NCBI GenBank assembly: GCA_030431715.1
Contig: JAUIIO010000022.1
Coordinates: 1-64,000, forward strand
Reading direction: 5' to 3'
DNA: 64,000 nt
Source of the DNA: a bacterium
GTDB lineage: Bacteria > Bdellovibrionota_C > UBA2361 > RFPC01
Shown: piece after piece, positions 36,465 to 46,029 of the stretch
Numbering within the stretch: the stretch's first letter is position 1
Layout: each line of letters begins with the position of its first letter
The notes under the pieces: model-generated
Database searches by the model: none
What the model saw: the letters and a program-made list of their open reading frames with translations, nothing else
What the model was told of the DNA's origin: nothing
Translations under genes and position numbers: made by a program

Positions 36465-37202
36465 CTACATATACATACCGCCGTTAATACCGACGACCTG
36501 ACCCGTAATATACTTTGACTGCGGCGAAGCCAGAAAAGCCACAAGTGCTGCAACTTCCTCAGCCTTACCGTAACGCCCAAGAGGTATAGCCTTAAGATGC
36601 TCTTCTTTAAGCTTCTCATCAAGGGCGGCCGTCATCTCCGTATCGATAAAACCAGGAGTAATTGCATTAACGGTAACTCCGCGAGACGCAAGCTCGCGAG
36701 CCATCGCCTTAGTAAGCCCGATGAGACCTGCCTTGGAAGTTACGTACGGCGCCTGACCAACGTTTCCCATCTCCCCAACGACAGAGCTAATATTTACAAT
36801 AGAACCCGTACGAGCCTTCATCATAAGCTTACTTACGGCACGAGCAACATAGAAAGCGCCGTGGAGATTCGTAGAGAGAGTAGTGTGCCAGTCTTCATCC
36901 TTCATGCGTATGAAAAGTCCATCCTTTGACATGCCTGCGTTATTGACTAACACGTCTATCTTTCCACTCTTTTCTTTGATCGTCTGAATTGCGCCATCAA
37001 CGGACTCGCTATCAGCAACATCAAACCCAATTATATCCGCACTACCACCTGCCTGTTCGCATAAGGCCACGGTTTCTTTTGCAGCGGCCTCACCAGAGCG
37101 GTAATTCACATATACATGGGAACCTTGTTCAGCAAGAGCAACACTAATTGCTCTCCCAATCCCACGCGATCCTCCGGTAACAAGTGAAACAGTATCTTTC
37201 AT
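36465..37202 (-). CDS. fabG: 3-oxoacyl-[acyl-carrier-protein] reductase
   Basis: NADPH-dependent reductase of the fatty-acid elongation cycle, a short-chain dehydrogenase of 245 residues. It has the nucleotide motif VTGGSRGIGRAI, the NNAGMSKDGLF motif, catalytic Ser in NISSVVGEMGNVGQ and the YVTSK catalytic Tyr/Lys pair. The C-terminus KYITGQVVGINGGMYM is typical for FabG. It follows plsX by 44 bases. fabH and fabD, which usually lie between plsX and fabG, are absent here. Confidence 0.96.
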   Translation of the reverse strand: MKDTVSLVTGGSRGIGRAISVALAEQGSHVYVNYRSGEAAAKETVALCEQAGGSADIIGFDVADSESVDGAIQTIKEKSGKIDVLVNNAGMSKDGLFIRMKDEDWHTTLSTNLHGAFYVARAVSKLMMKARTGSIVNISSVVGEMGNVGQAPYVTSKAGLIGLTKAMARELASRGVTVNAITPGFIDTEMTAALDEKLKEEHLKAIPLGRYGKAEEVAALVAFLASPQSKYITGQVVGINGGMYM

Positions 37203-37246
37203 AACAACCTCATTTAAAGTGTAAGTTTGACATCATCGTATTGTGA

Positions 37247-38428
37247 CTATTGCTCATCAGGGATTACAGCAGCAGGAGTAGGCTCGAAAGAGGTCGCATC
37301 TCCCTGCTCTGTATTGTCGCTTTTCGCAGCTTTTTCCTTGCGTTTGTTTCGCTTCTTTTCAAAACGCTGCCCCATTCTATCCCAGAGACCATCTTCATAC
37401 GCACCATCTTGAACATCAAGAGTCTCGAGAGCGTCTGCCATCTTCTCGACAAGCCCCTCGTCAGCAAACTTCCTTGCCACCCGAATCGCATTCGTGATGG
37501 CTCTCCCCTTGGAAGAACCGTGACAAACAATGGCCACATCATTTAAGCCGAGAAGCGGTGCACCACCATAAGCTGATGGGTCAAGCTTTTCACGGAACAA
37601 CGACTTGAAAATCGGTTTCGCCAACCACATACCAAGCTTCCCTCGGTAGCTGCGCTCTACGTAATCACGTATCGAGTCAAAGACGAGCTCAACGCTCCCT
37701 TCCATGGTCTTAAGCACCACGTTACCTACAAACCCATCACAGACAACAACGTCAGCAGCATCTGAAGCAAGGTGCCTTCCTTCAACATACCCGACATAAT
37801 TCAAGTCTTGCATCTCTGAGAGCATGTAAGCAGCAGAACGCGTTACATCATTACCCTTTGATGACTCTGTTCCGTTAGAGAGAAGAGCTACGCGTGGTGA
37901 AGGGAGATCTGCAGCAGCAGAGGCGTAGTAACGCCCCATAAGAGCAAACTGAACAAGCTGCGCTGCATGGCAATCCACATTAGCACCACTGTCTAGTAAG
38001 ACCACAGGCGGCAGCCCACCTATGCGTGGAATAAGAGTTGCGATGGCCGGACGACCAATTGCTGGCAGAGTTCCTGAGACTGCACGTCCAGCAGCCATCA
38101 CAGCGCCAGTATTGCCGGGGCTCACAACAGCAGCGGCACGGTCATCCTTCACTAGCCCAAAAGCGATACTAATGGAGCTCTCTCTCTTTTTACGTAACAC
38201 CGCTGTGGCACTATCTTCCATAGTGACCTCTTGCGATGCGTGGCAAATACTTAAGAGTGGGCCCGTTGAGGCACCATGCTCTTCAAGGGAGCTCTTAATA
38301 AGAGCCTCGTCTCCTACAAGTATAGATTTAATTCCAAGATCTCTCGCAGCATGTACGGCCCCTTTAACCACGACACCCGGGCCGTGATCTCCGCCCATAA
38401 CATCGACCGCGATAGGTAGGTCTTGCAT
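37247..38428 (-). CDS. plsX: Phosphate acyltransferase PlsX
   Basis: Makes acyl-phosphate from acyl-ACP for phospholipid synthesis; a peripheral inner-membrane enzyme. It has 393 residues. Recognised blocks are IAVDVMGGDHGPGVVVKGA, VVSPGNTGAVMAAG, LLDSGANVDC, VVCDGFVGNVVLKTMEG and YGGAPLLGLNDVAIVCHGSS. The C-terminal 40 residues are a charged, low-complexity extension (KKRNKRKEKAAKSD and an acidic tail) beyond the usual end. It lies about 70 bases after rpmF, the common rpmF-plsX arrangement. Confidence 0.96.
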   Translation of the reverse strand: MQDLPIAVDVMGGDHGPGVVVKGAVHAARDLGIKSILVGDEALIKSSLEEHGASTGPLLSICHASQEVTMEDSATAVLRKKRESSISIAFGLVKDDRAAAVVSPGNTGAVMAAGRAVSGTLPAIGRPAIATLIPRIGGLPPVVLLDSGANVDCHAAQLVQFALMGRYYASAAADLPSPRVALLSNGTESSKGNDVTRSAAYMLSEMQDLNYVGYVEGRHLASDAADVVVCDGFVGNVVLKTMEGSVELVFDSIRDYVERSYRGKLGMWLAKPIFKSLFREKLDPSAYGGAPLLGLNDVAIVCHGSSKGRAITNAIRVARKFADEGLVEKMADALETLDVQDGAYEDGLWDRMGQRFEKKRNKRKEKAAKSDNTEQGDATSFEPTPAAVIPDEQ

Positions 38429-38497
38429 ATTAACGCCCTGCTCTACAGGATATTCAGTCTGAATCTAAAGAAATTGTGGTGCGAGAATGTTACGATT

Positions 38498-38683
38498 CTA
38501 AAGCTCGTCGTTCACATCGAGTACTTTACGTCCTCGATACTCACCACATCCCGGACAAGCACGATGTCGTAACATGGCATCGCCACAGCTAGGACAAACT
38601 ATAGAGTAAGTACGCTCTTTCTTGTCGTGTGACCGGCGCATGTTTCTCTTAGATTTTGAAGTGCGCTTCTTTGGTACTGGCAT
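38498..38683 (-). CDS. rpmF: Ribosomal protein L32
   Basis: A 61-residue large-subunit ribosomal protein. It starts MPVPKKRTSKSKRNMRRSHD, the family N-terminus, and has a zinc ribbon CPSC and CPGCG. The order rpmF-plsX-fab is conserved in many bacteria. Confidence 0.97.
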   Translation of the reverse strand: MPVPKKRTSKSKRNMRRSHDKKERTYSIVCPSCGDAMLRHRACPGCGEYRGRKVLDVNDEL

Positions 38684-39169
38684 AGCTCCCTCAAGATGAT
38701 TCTAAAAATGATACTAAAAATCAGTCAGTTATAAGACAGTGAACATATCACATACGAGAGTAGAATGTAAATTCTACCGAGGAAATTTTCATATGTAGAT
38801 ATTACTATAAAAATCAGCATCTTATGCAACACAAGCAGTCCTTGCGTAAACATTCACCCTCTGGCCGCATTCGCGGTATGCAATGCATACCGGGTGTTAT
38901 TAGCTTGAATAATCACACAGGAGCCCACGGAGAACGCGGAGCGAGCTTTCTCTACTTCTCCGTGTTCTCCGTGGGCTCCTGTGTTTAATCCTCTATTGTT
39001 TATATAAAAAATCAAGCATTTATCCAGATAGATGAACGCTTACGTCCTTGCACATGCGCCTGCAAAATGGAGAAGGTCCAAGATGAAGATAAAGAGGAGG
39101 ATTAAGTGTCAGATAAGACTTACTCTAATAGCTAAAGATATCGCCAACAGTGTATTTGGATAAAATACC
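38684..39169. other. Intergenic region between rpmF and actF with long hairpin
   Basis: No gene is visible in about 490 bases. The notable content is the hairpin at 38915-38984 (listed separately). The promoter for the rpmF-plsX group should lie in the first 100 bases. Only tiny incidental frames occur. Confidence 0.5.
38915..38984. repeat. Long near-perfect inverted repeat
   Basis: The arms 38915-38935 and 38964-38984 (ACACAGGAGCCCACGGAGAAC and its complement) match exactly over 21 bases, and the stem continues to 27 pairs with a single G-T. The loop is about 16 bases. After the right arm there is only a short TTTAAT, so it is a poor intrinsic terminator. Confidence 0.85.
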
Positions 39170-40453
39170 CTACCAAGAAGTCGTATCGTTCTTCGCCTGT
39201 GGGTGTGAAACAGTAATAATAGGAAAGCGCCTGAGAAATCCCTGAATAGAGAGCCCATAAATACCCATCATCCCCAAAAAGATTCCTACATCTACGATAC
39301 TAAAAGGAACAAGACTCGGGCTAAGCTCTGGCATAATCAAGACGTATTTCTCTAGCCATAACCCCGTAAAGATGACTCCAGCAACGCCCATGAACGTCTT
39401 AGGGTTTTTCTTCACGTCTTCACTGAGAAGAAGAATAAACGGAATAATAAAAGCCGTAGCAAGGGTAAGATAACTAAATGGCTTCCAAGGAAATTCCTTG
39501 GTTCTAAGAATAAGCCACTGTGTTTCCTCAGGCATATTACCGTACCACTGCGGTAGGTACTGAGAGAAAAAAGTGTATCCCCAGAGCATGCAAAACCCAA
39601 AACAAAGCATGCCAAGATCCCACAATTGTCTTCTTCGTAGAATCTTACTAAAAACTTCATTCTTGGCCGCTAAGTGAATTGCGATAACACCCGTGGCAGC
39701 CCATCCCATGTAAATATTTCCAAGAAACTCAAAACCACCAAACATGTTTGAGAACCAGATAGTGTTCATCCCAGCAAGCATCTCTGTGGCAAAAAGAGTC
39801 CAGACAACCACATAGGCAACGACGACCGCAGGAGCCATAATAGACATCCTTCTCTGCAACGCCGGCACCTCTTCTTTCTCTCCGCGCCACGACTCAGTTA
39901 AGTTCGCGTAGATACCGCCCTTCCAGCTGTCACTATTTGCGGCTTTCTCTTGAGCCACTCCCACATCACTTCGCAGTGAGTTCTTTGTGTACTGATAGAG
40001 TAGGTAAAAGAAAAGAAGAAACAGAAGGCCAAAGCGCATATATACAAAGCCCGGCTGCATCCACCACTCACGTCCTGGCATAGGCGTTACAGCCCACGGG
40101 AAGAGGTGCTCCTTACCGAGATAAGTTATGAGAAAGAGTACGAACGCCCACGGAAGAAAAGCGATATTCGCCTCGGCTATTCTCCGAACCGGCACAACCC
40201 AAGTCGCTCTCACAATTTGAACAATAACGGTTGTCATAACCGAACCAACACTCAGGCCCATCCAGAAAAGAAAACTTGTATAGTAAGTTCCCCAGACATA
40301 CGCGTCGGGATACTCAGTGACGAGACCACCAACGAGAGCAATAACGCCAAACACGACACACAACCAACAAAGAGTTGTTACCCGCTTTTCCGGCGCAAAT
40401 GGTCCGGCATCAATAGCCTGCTGTAGGTCAATGTGTAACGGTTCTGCGTGCAT
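39170..40453 (-). CDS. actF: Alternative complex III subunit ActF (NrfD-like)
   Basis: Second quinol-interacting membrane subunit of alternative complex III. It has 427 residues and about ten hydrophobic segments of the NrfD/PsrC type. The family-typical order is SFLFWMGLSVGSVMTTVIVQI early, then a charged cytoplasmic loop and GGFEFLGNIYMGWAATGVIAI. The ribosome-binding site GGAGAG precedes the start. It is the last gene of the leftward actABCDEF operon, 24 bases after actE. The cytochrome oxidase genes that often follow in other bacteria are absent. Confidence 0.93.
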   Translation of the reverse strand: MHAEPLHIDLQQAIDAGPFAPEKRVTTLCWLCVVFGVIALVGGLVTEYPDAYVWGTYYTSFLFWMGLSVGSVMTTVIVQIVRATWVVPVRRIAEANIAFLPWAFVLFLITYLGKEHLFPWAVTPMPGREWWMQPGFVYMRFGLLFLLFFYLLYQYTKNSLRSDVGVAQEKAANSDSWKGGIYANLTESWRGEKEEVPALQRRMSIMAPAVVVAYVVVWTLFATEMLAGMNTIWFSNMFGGFEFLGNIYMGWAATGVIAIHLAAKNEVFSKILRRRQLWDLGMLCFGFCMLWGYTFFSQYLPQWYGNMPEETQWLILRTKEFPWKPFSYLTLATAFIIPFILLLSEDVKKNPKTFMGVAGVIFTGLWLEKYVLIMPELSPSLVPFSIVDVGIFLGMMGIYGLSIQGFLRRFPIITVSHPQAKNDTTSW

Positions 40454-40476
40454 CTCTCTTTACTCTCCGCTGTGAT

Positions 40477-41070
40477 TTATTCTGAAGTCTCTTGCGTACG
40501 CTCTCTTTGCGTCATCCTTATATAGTTTACAAGATCCCAATGTTCAGTAATTGAAAGTTTGTATCCATATCGAGGCATCAAAGCCAACCCACCAAAATGG
40601 ATCGTGCCAAAAAGATACCCATCTGAACGCTCTTTATAGGCAGCAACACTCACATCTGGGCCAAGTGGCAGTCCGGTAGTAAGAGGTATGACGCGTTCAA
40701 AACCATCGCCCTTAAAAGCCCCGTGACAAGGCGTACAGTTGGTTTCCCAAAGCCGCTGCCCCCGAACTTCCGAAACCTTGCTACCCTTCAAAGGATTAAC
40801 GAGAGTTTCTGCTTCTTCTTTAGATCCTATCACTCGGCCTTTCGCTCCAACGGGAATACTCCCCTCGGGATTCGACCGCATAACTTCCCCAGTCTTGTAC
40901 TGATCATGAAACATATCATCGTTAAAAGGGAGGGCGAGCAGTTGTGAGGCGCCAAGAAATAACGCGAAACAAATAGGCGCCAAGAGCTTTAGCCTATTAA
41001 TTTTCATCTCTAAACGATTTTCGTTAGGTAGCATCTGCATAGTATCTACGTTTCTTTCTCTCCGAACCAT
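40477..41070 (-). CDS. actE: Alternative complex III subunit ActE (monohaem cytochrome c)
   Basis: Periplasmic, membrane-anchored cytochrome c subunit of alternative complex III, up to 197 residues. A single haem site CTPCHG is followed by a likely axial-ligand methionine in LALMPRYGYKL. The hydrophobic anchor (LKLLAPICFALFLGASQLLAL) begins about 27 residues into the frame. The true start could be the ATG at 41070, two bases after the actD stop, or a later methionine. It sits in the operon between actD and actF. Confidence 0.92.
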   Translation of the reverse strand: MVRRERNVDTMQMLPNENRLEMKINRLKLLAPICFALFLGASQLLALPFNDDMFHDQYKTGEVMRSNPEGSIPVGAKGRVIGSKEEAETLVNPLKGSKVSEVRGQRLWETNCTPCHGAFKGDGFERVIPLTTGLPLGPDVSVAAYKERSDGYLFGTIHFGGLALMPRYGYKLSITEHWDLVNYIRMTQRERTQETSE

Positions 41071-41072
41071 CT

Positions 41073-41585
41073 CTAAAGCCCGTCCTTTACACTCACTTCC
41101 TCAGCTCCGGCATCTTTAAGCTTCTGAGACACCTCATCGATCTGTCCGGACTCACACCCGATTACGACTCCAAATTTATCATCAGAGAATCGAGGATCGT
41201 AACCAACCTTACGAAAGATGTCAGGCAGGCGGCAGAAGTGGAAAAGCGCTGTAAGCGTCGCGATAGCCCCAAGTAAAATAGTACACTCATACCCAATAAC
41301 AACAAACGCTGGCACTGAAGCAATCGCCTTAGCGCTTACTCGGAGCGGGTAATCAAGTGAACACAATATCGCAAGTGCAAAGCCTCCAGTTAACCCCGTT
41401 ACCGCACCGAGTGAGGTAAAGAAACGCACCGGGCTACGCGTATCACTCGTAGCATGCTCAAGATAGTGGTTTGGGACAGGTGAATAAACCTGATAATCCA
41501 GCTTCGCTTCCTTAGCAGACTCTACGGCCTTTATCGTATCATCAAGATACGAGAAAACACCTACGATTGCTTTGCTTCCCTTCAT
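41073..41585 (-). CDS. actD: Alternative complex III subunit ActD
   Basis: Membrane subunit of alternative complex III (DUF3341 family), 170 residues. The N-terminal soluble part begins VGVFSYLDDTIKAVESAKEA. Two transmembrane segments are visible (FFTSLGAVTGLTGGFALAIL; FVVIGYECTILLGAIATLTA). The C-terminal domain contains KVGYDPRFSDDKFGVVIGCE. A good ribosome-binding site (AGGAAG) lies upstream. It is ten bases from actC. Confidence 0.93.
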   Translation of the reverse strand: MKGSKAIVGVFSYLDDTIKAVESAKEAKLDYQVYSPVPNHYLEHATSDTRSPVRFFTSLGAVTGLTGGFALAILCSLDYPLRVSAKAIASVPAFVVIGYECTILLGAIATLTALFHFCRLPDIFRKVGYDPRFSDDKFGVVIGCESGQIDEVSQKLKDAGAEEVSVKDGL

Positions 41586-41594
41586 ACTCGCTTC

Positions 41595-42959
41595 CTAATG
41601 ATGATCCAATGCATTTTCATCTCTTACCGGTGGAGGCATGATCATCTTAATCTCCGTGATTGCCACAGCCGGAAAGAATTTAATAAAGAGCGTCATCCAC
41701 ATTCCAAACCACCCAAACGCTCCAATAGTAATACCGAACTCAACCCACGAGAAGTTGTACCCACCCCATACAGCAGGCAGGAACTCACGCGAAAGTGAGG
41801 TAAAGATGATATTAAAGCGCTCAAGCCACATCCCGATATTAATAACGATCGAGAGGATAAAGAGGAACGTAATATTTGTTCGAAGTGGTTTGTACCAAAG
41901 CGAAAGCGGGGCGATACAGTTACAAAACGTCATCCCCCAGAATGCGAGCTTAAACTCACCAAAAGGCCGAAACCAGAACTGATAGCGCTCGTACGGGTTA
42001 TTACTCCACCAAGCAGTATAGAACTCAGTAACATATGCATACGTTACAATCCCACTGGTCAACATAATGAGCTTGGCCATCGCCTCAAAATGTTCAAGTC
42101 GGACAAGAGGCTCAAGATGAAAGATCTTACGAATGGGGATCATCAAGGTAATAACCATGGCTACCCCGGAAAAGATCGCGCCTGCCACAAAGTACGGAGG
42201 AAAGATCGTTGCATGCCACCCTGGCACATTCCCCATTGCGAAGTCCCAAGAGACCACGCTGTGTACTGAGACAACGAGCGGCGTAGCGAACGCAGCAAAA
42301 AGAAGATAAGCCGCTTCGTAGTGTTTCCAGTTACGGTGCTTCCCCGTCCATCCAAGAGAAGTAAGGGTGTAAACAAATTTTCGAATCTTACATGTGGCTC
42401 TGTCTCTTGCTGCCGCGATGTCAGGGATAAGGCCAACAACAAAGAACACGGCAGAAACAGTAAAGTACGTTGATACCGCAAATACATCCCAGAGTAGTGG
42501 CGAGCGAAAGTTTGGCCAGAGCGCTCGCTCATTCGGATATGGCATCAACCAGTATGCAAACCATGGGCGACCGATGTGAATGATAGGAAAAAGACCAGCT
42601 GTCATAACAGCAAATACCGTCATCGCCTCAGCAAGACGGTAGATAGGCATACGAAATTTGGCACGGAAAAGATAAAGTACGGCCGAAATAAGTGTCCCTG
42701 AGTGCGCGATACCAACCCAGAATACAAAGTTGGTGATATACACTCCCCACATGATCGGATGAGCAATACCTGCCACACCCATACCGTTCATGACTTGCGT
42801 TAACCAGCAAAGCCCTCCAATAGCCGCCGTTCCCACACAAAGAAGAAGGAGCAAGAACCAGCCCATTCCTGGGGGTTCAAGCATACGGAGAACGATATCG
42901 TTTACCGCCTTATAATCTACCTTTGTTTCTTCAGCATCAGCTGCTGCTGCCGTTGTCAT
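41595..42959 (-). CDS. actC: Alternative complex III subunit ActC (NrfD-like)
   Basis: Quinol-binding membrane subunit of alternative complex III, 454 residues, with about ten transmembrane segments of the NrfD type. Conserved features include VYITNFVFWVGIAHSGTLIS, FRMPIYRLAEAMTVFAV, LFPIIHIGRPW, SVVSWDFAMGNVPGWHATIF and YVTEFYTAWWS. The start has a strong ribosome-binding site (GAGGAG). The gene is 13 bases after actB and 9 bases before actD, so it is tightly operonic. Confidence 0.95.
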   Translation of the reverse strand: MTTAAAADAEETKVDYKAVNDIVLRMLEPPGMGWFLLLLLCVGTAAIGGLCWLTQVMNGMGVAGIAHPIMWGVYITNFVFWVGIAHSGTLISAVLYLFRAKFRMPIYRLAEAMTVFAVMTAGLFPIIHIGRPWFAYWLMPYPNERALWPNFRSPLLWDVFAVSTYFTVSAVFFVVGLIPDIAAARDRATCKIRKFVYTLTSLGWTGKHRNWKHYEAAYLLFAAFATPLVVSVHSVVSWDFAMGNVPGWHATIFPPYFVAGAIFSGVAMVITLMIPIRKIFHLEPLVRLEHFEAMAKLIMLTSGIVTYAYVTEFYTAWWSNNPYERYQFWFRPFGEFKLAFWGMTFCNCIAPLSLWYKPLRTNITFLFILSIVINIGMWLERFNIIFTSLSREFLPAVWGGYNFSWVEFGITIGAFGWFGMWMTLFIKFFPAVAITEIKMIMPPPVRDENALDHH

Positions 42960-42972
42960 ATCGCTCCTCGCG

Positions 42973-45900
42973 TTACACCTTAAATCTCAAATCTTCCATA
43001 TACACTACCGATGGCTGTGTATTGATGTGGTGATCCAGTACCTTATAAGCACGCTCACTGTGCTCGCCTTTACTCACGGCGCTCTTCTTATCGTTACGGT
43101 TTCCAAAAGAAAGCGCCTCTGTAGGACAGCTCTGCACGCACGCCGGCTGGATGTCACCATCTTGAACAACACGCCCTTCGTTCTTAGCTGTATTCTTACC
43201 TTCTTGGATACGCTGAATACAGAACGTACACTTCTCCATCACTCCTGCCATACGCTTGGTAACGTCAGGGTTGAGTTGAAGTTGCATCGGCTCAGGGAAC
43301 TCATAATCGTACCAGTTAAATCTACGAACCTTGTAGGTACAGTTGTTTGAACAGTACCGCGTTCCTACACAACGGTTATAAACCATTGAGTTAAGACCTT
43401 CTTCGTTGTGGTACGTTGCATACACTGGGCAGACTGGCTCACACGGCGCGTTATTACACTGCTGACACATCATTGGGAGAAAGCTCACTTTGAGCTCCTC
43501 GGCTGGTTGATCAAAGTATCTCTCAATGCGAAGCCATGACATCTCACGCCCCTGATACACAACCTCTTTTCCAACGGTAGGAATATTGTTTTCGGCGTAA
43601 CAAGCAACAACACACGAACCACACCCAGTACACGCTGCGAGATCCACATTAAGTCCCCATTCATAGAGAGGATGCTCTCGCTGCTCATACATCTGCTTCA
43701 CTTCGTGATGTCCGCCCTCATGGTGACCATTTGAACCGTGATGGCCGTGATCTCCGTGAGACTTTGCTTCAACATACTTCGTTCGTGCGAGATGTCGGTC
43801 ATGTTGCGAATTCTCCGTCTGAGTTCTAACAAGAATTGAAGGGGTCCGGCTTTTTACCGGCTTCGCCGTCACGCCACTAAGAGCCAAAGCACCAGCGCTG
43901 GTAGCACTCTTAGGGAAAAGACTGAGTATGTTCCCTACCCCGGCTACCTCTTTCGCGAACCGCCCATAACTTGAATGCCCTTGACCAAGTGGGACCGCTA
44001 CAACATCAGGATGAACGTGCTCAGTAACATAAACTGGAACATTAACCTCACCATAATAGTTCCTGAGAATCACTCCATCACCCTGACTGAGTCCATACTT
44101 CTTAGCCGTCTCAGGATGTATCTCTGCCCAAGAGTCCCACACTGCTTTGGTAACTGGATCCGGAAGCTCTTGAAGCCAAGGTCTGTTGGCAGCTCGACCA
44201 TCGAAAGTTTTTACAGAAGGATACGTAAGAACATGCAGGGCTTCAGACTTAGCACCCTTAGTCATCTTCACTTTTTTAGCAGGCTTAACATTGTAGGCAT
44301 CTTTGCTTACTGTAACTTTTACAGGCTTAGATGCAGCCTTAAAGTAGCCGCCTCGCTCAAGACATTCAGCCCACCACTTCGAAAACGTAAGACTACTACC
44401 GACAATTCCGTGAAGCTCTTCCCACTGTTTTTGGACAAAAGACTTATAGTCTTTAGCTTCTGAAACTCCTTTCCCTGCTAACGTAAGAAGAGAATCCCCA
44501 AACGAACGGGTATTAAACACCGGGGTCATTACTGGCTGCACCAAACTGTTGATACCGGCTAGTGGGTTCGCATCACCCCAATCTTCAAGAAAATGATGAG
44601 CTGGTAAAATAATATCAGCTTGTTCAGCTGTCTCGTCGAGCTCTGAGGCAAAACTCACTAGGAGAGGAAGATCTCCTCTCTCTGCAGCCACTTTCTTTGT
44701 GCGCGCAGAAGAAAGCGCATAAGAGAAACCGAAATCAGAAGGGAGCGTAAAGGCTGGATTCGTTCCGTGAACAAAGAGCAGCTCTACGTCACCAGAATCA
44801 AGCGACTGAAGCACCTTTTCAACATCACCAATTAAACTCTTCGGCTTACGCATGCGGCTGATATCAACAGTACTTCCAACGTTCGCAAGTACGAGATTAA
44901 GAAGCGCTGTAACCGTGGCAAGACCAAGGGCGTCTCCACCACGCCCCGCAGCTCCGCCACTCAGTACGAGTGAATGCTTTGACTCTTTAAGGTGCTTTGA
45001 AACCAAGAGAATCTTCTCTTCACTTACACCTGAGGATTTTGCAACATCCGAGATCTTAACATCCTGCACGAGCTTTGCGATGCGTCCATTCACATCTTCT
45101 GAGAGATTCTTTCCGAGCCCCCACCCGTGGAGAGTTTTCAAGACAGCCAGTGCAATTTCAAGCTCAGAACCGGGCTTATTGCATAGCCATTTATCAGCAT
45201 TTGCCCCAGTAAGGGAGAGACGTGGCTCAACATGGAAAACTTTTGAGAGGTGATCAGCCTTTCTGCCTTTGGCCCACCCGCGAGCGTTTCCTACTGGACT
45301 AACCCAAGTTTCTAGGAAGTCCGCACCAAAGTTAAGAACAACCTCTGCCTTTTCAAAGTCGTAGTATGGAACACCATAGGTTCCATATACACGCTCAGAG
45401 GCTTTCGCCTCCGCCACTGGCTGAAGCACATCATAAACAGCGCGAGTTCCATTAAGACTTTTCGTAAAGTCTGTTACGAGAGTATCGAGGGAGCCTGTCG
45501 TCTCACCGGTAAGAAACGCAAATTTTCCGTCTGCTTTCTTAAGAGCCGCTTGCACCTTCTTATAGGCAGCCTTCCACGTAATCGGCTTAAAGGTAGCCTT
45601 CTCACCATCAACCACTTTCTCCAGTGGCTCACGAATTCGGTCTGGATTGTAAAGCGCCTGCAACGATGCCTGCCCCAAGCCACACAGCCCACCTTCAGCA
45701 ACAGGGTTTTCACGATTTCCTTCAACTTTCACAGCTCGTCCTTCCCTGTTCCTCACGGTAATTCCGCAATTCGCAGAACACTCAAGGCAGGTTGAACGAA
45801 ACCATGTGGCCACACCAGGAACTTGGTAGTTATCACCCTTTACATTTGGGAAAATGTTTTGCTTCGAACTGTCTGCGCAAGCCGTAGCTCCAGCCGCGCC

Positions 45901-46005
45901 AGCGGCACCAAGAACTTTTAGGAATGTGCGACGACTCATGTCACCGGCTTTCTTCTCGCCGGTTTTTTTCATCGAACTAATTTGTACCAAACCGTTATCG
46001 CTCAT
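42973..46005 (-). CDS. actB: Alternative complex III subunit ActB (molybdopterin-like/iron-sulphur)
   Basis: Large periplasmic electron-transfer subunit of alternative complex III, about 1010 residues. The start at 46005 has TTGAGGAAAAG as ribosome-binding site; the frame extends seven codons further. A twin-arginine-like signal (SRRTFLKVLGAAGAAGATAC) is near the N-terminus. Residues about 50-750 resemble the molybdopterin oxidoreductase fold, with a 4Fe-4S site CLECSANCGITVRN; in this family no molybdenum cofactor is bound. A His-rich linker follows. From about 780 a ferredoxin part (NrfC-like) has CTGCGSCVVAC, CQQCNNAPCEPVCP, CVGTRYCSNNC and CTFC with CVQSCP. It lies 24 bases after actA. 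Confidence 0.95.
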   Translation of the reverse strand: MSDNGLVQISSMKKTGEKKAGDMSRRTFLKVLGAAGAAGATACADSSKQNIFPNVKGDNYQVPGVATWFRSTCLECSANCGITVRNREGRAVKVEGNRENPVAEGGLCGLGQASLQALYNPDRIREPLEKVVDGEKATFKPITWKAAYKKVQAALKKADGKFAFLTGETTGSLDTLVTDFTKSLNGTRAVYDVLQPVAEAKASERVYGTYGVPYYDFEKAEVVLNFGADFLETWVSPVGNARGWAKGRKADHLSKVFHVEPRLSLTGANADKWLCNKPGSELEIALAVLKTLHGWGLGKNLSEDVNGRIAKLVQDVKISDVAKSSGVSEEKILLVSKHLKESKHSLVLSGGAAGRGGDALGLATVTALLNLVLANVGSTVDISRMRKPKSLIGDVEKVLQSLDSGDVELLFVHGTNPAFTLPSDFGFSYALSSARTKKVAAERGDLPLLVSFASELDETAEQADIILPAHHFLEDWGDANPLAGINSLVQPVMTPVFNTRSFGDSLLTLAGKGVSEAKDYKSFVQKQWEELHGIVGSSLTFSKWWAECLERGGYFKAASKPVKVTVSKDAYNVKPAKKVKMTKGAKSEALHVLTYPSVKTFDGRAANRPWLQELPDPVTKAVWDSWAEIHPETAKKYGLSQGDGVILRNYYGEVNVPVYVTEHVHPDVVAVPLGQGHSSYGRFAKEVAGVGNILSLFPKSATSAGALALSGVTAKPVKSRTPSILVRTQTENSQHDRHLARTKYVEAKSHGDHGHHGSNGHHEGGHHEVKQMYEQREHPLYEWGLNVDLAACTGCGSCVVACYAENNIPTVGKEVVYQGREMSWLRIERYFDQPAEELKVSFLPMMCQQCNNAPCEPVCPVYATYHNEEGLNSMVYNRCVGTRYCSNNCTYKVRRFNWYDYEFPEPMQLQLNPDVTKRMAGVMEKCTFCIQRIQEGKNTAKNEGRVVQDGDIQPACVQSCPTEALSFGNRNDKKSAVSKGEHSERAYKVLDHHINTQPSVVYMEDLRFKV

Positions 46006-46029
46006 CTTTTCCTCAATAGTATCCAATCA

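Noticed and set aside
39082-39162. A 26-codon open frame preceded by GGAGAAGG
   Set aside because: Too short, no conservation evidence, and it lies in a spacer directly before the actF stop codon on the other strand.
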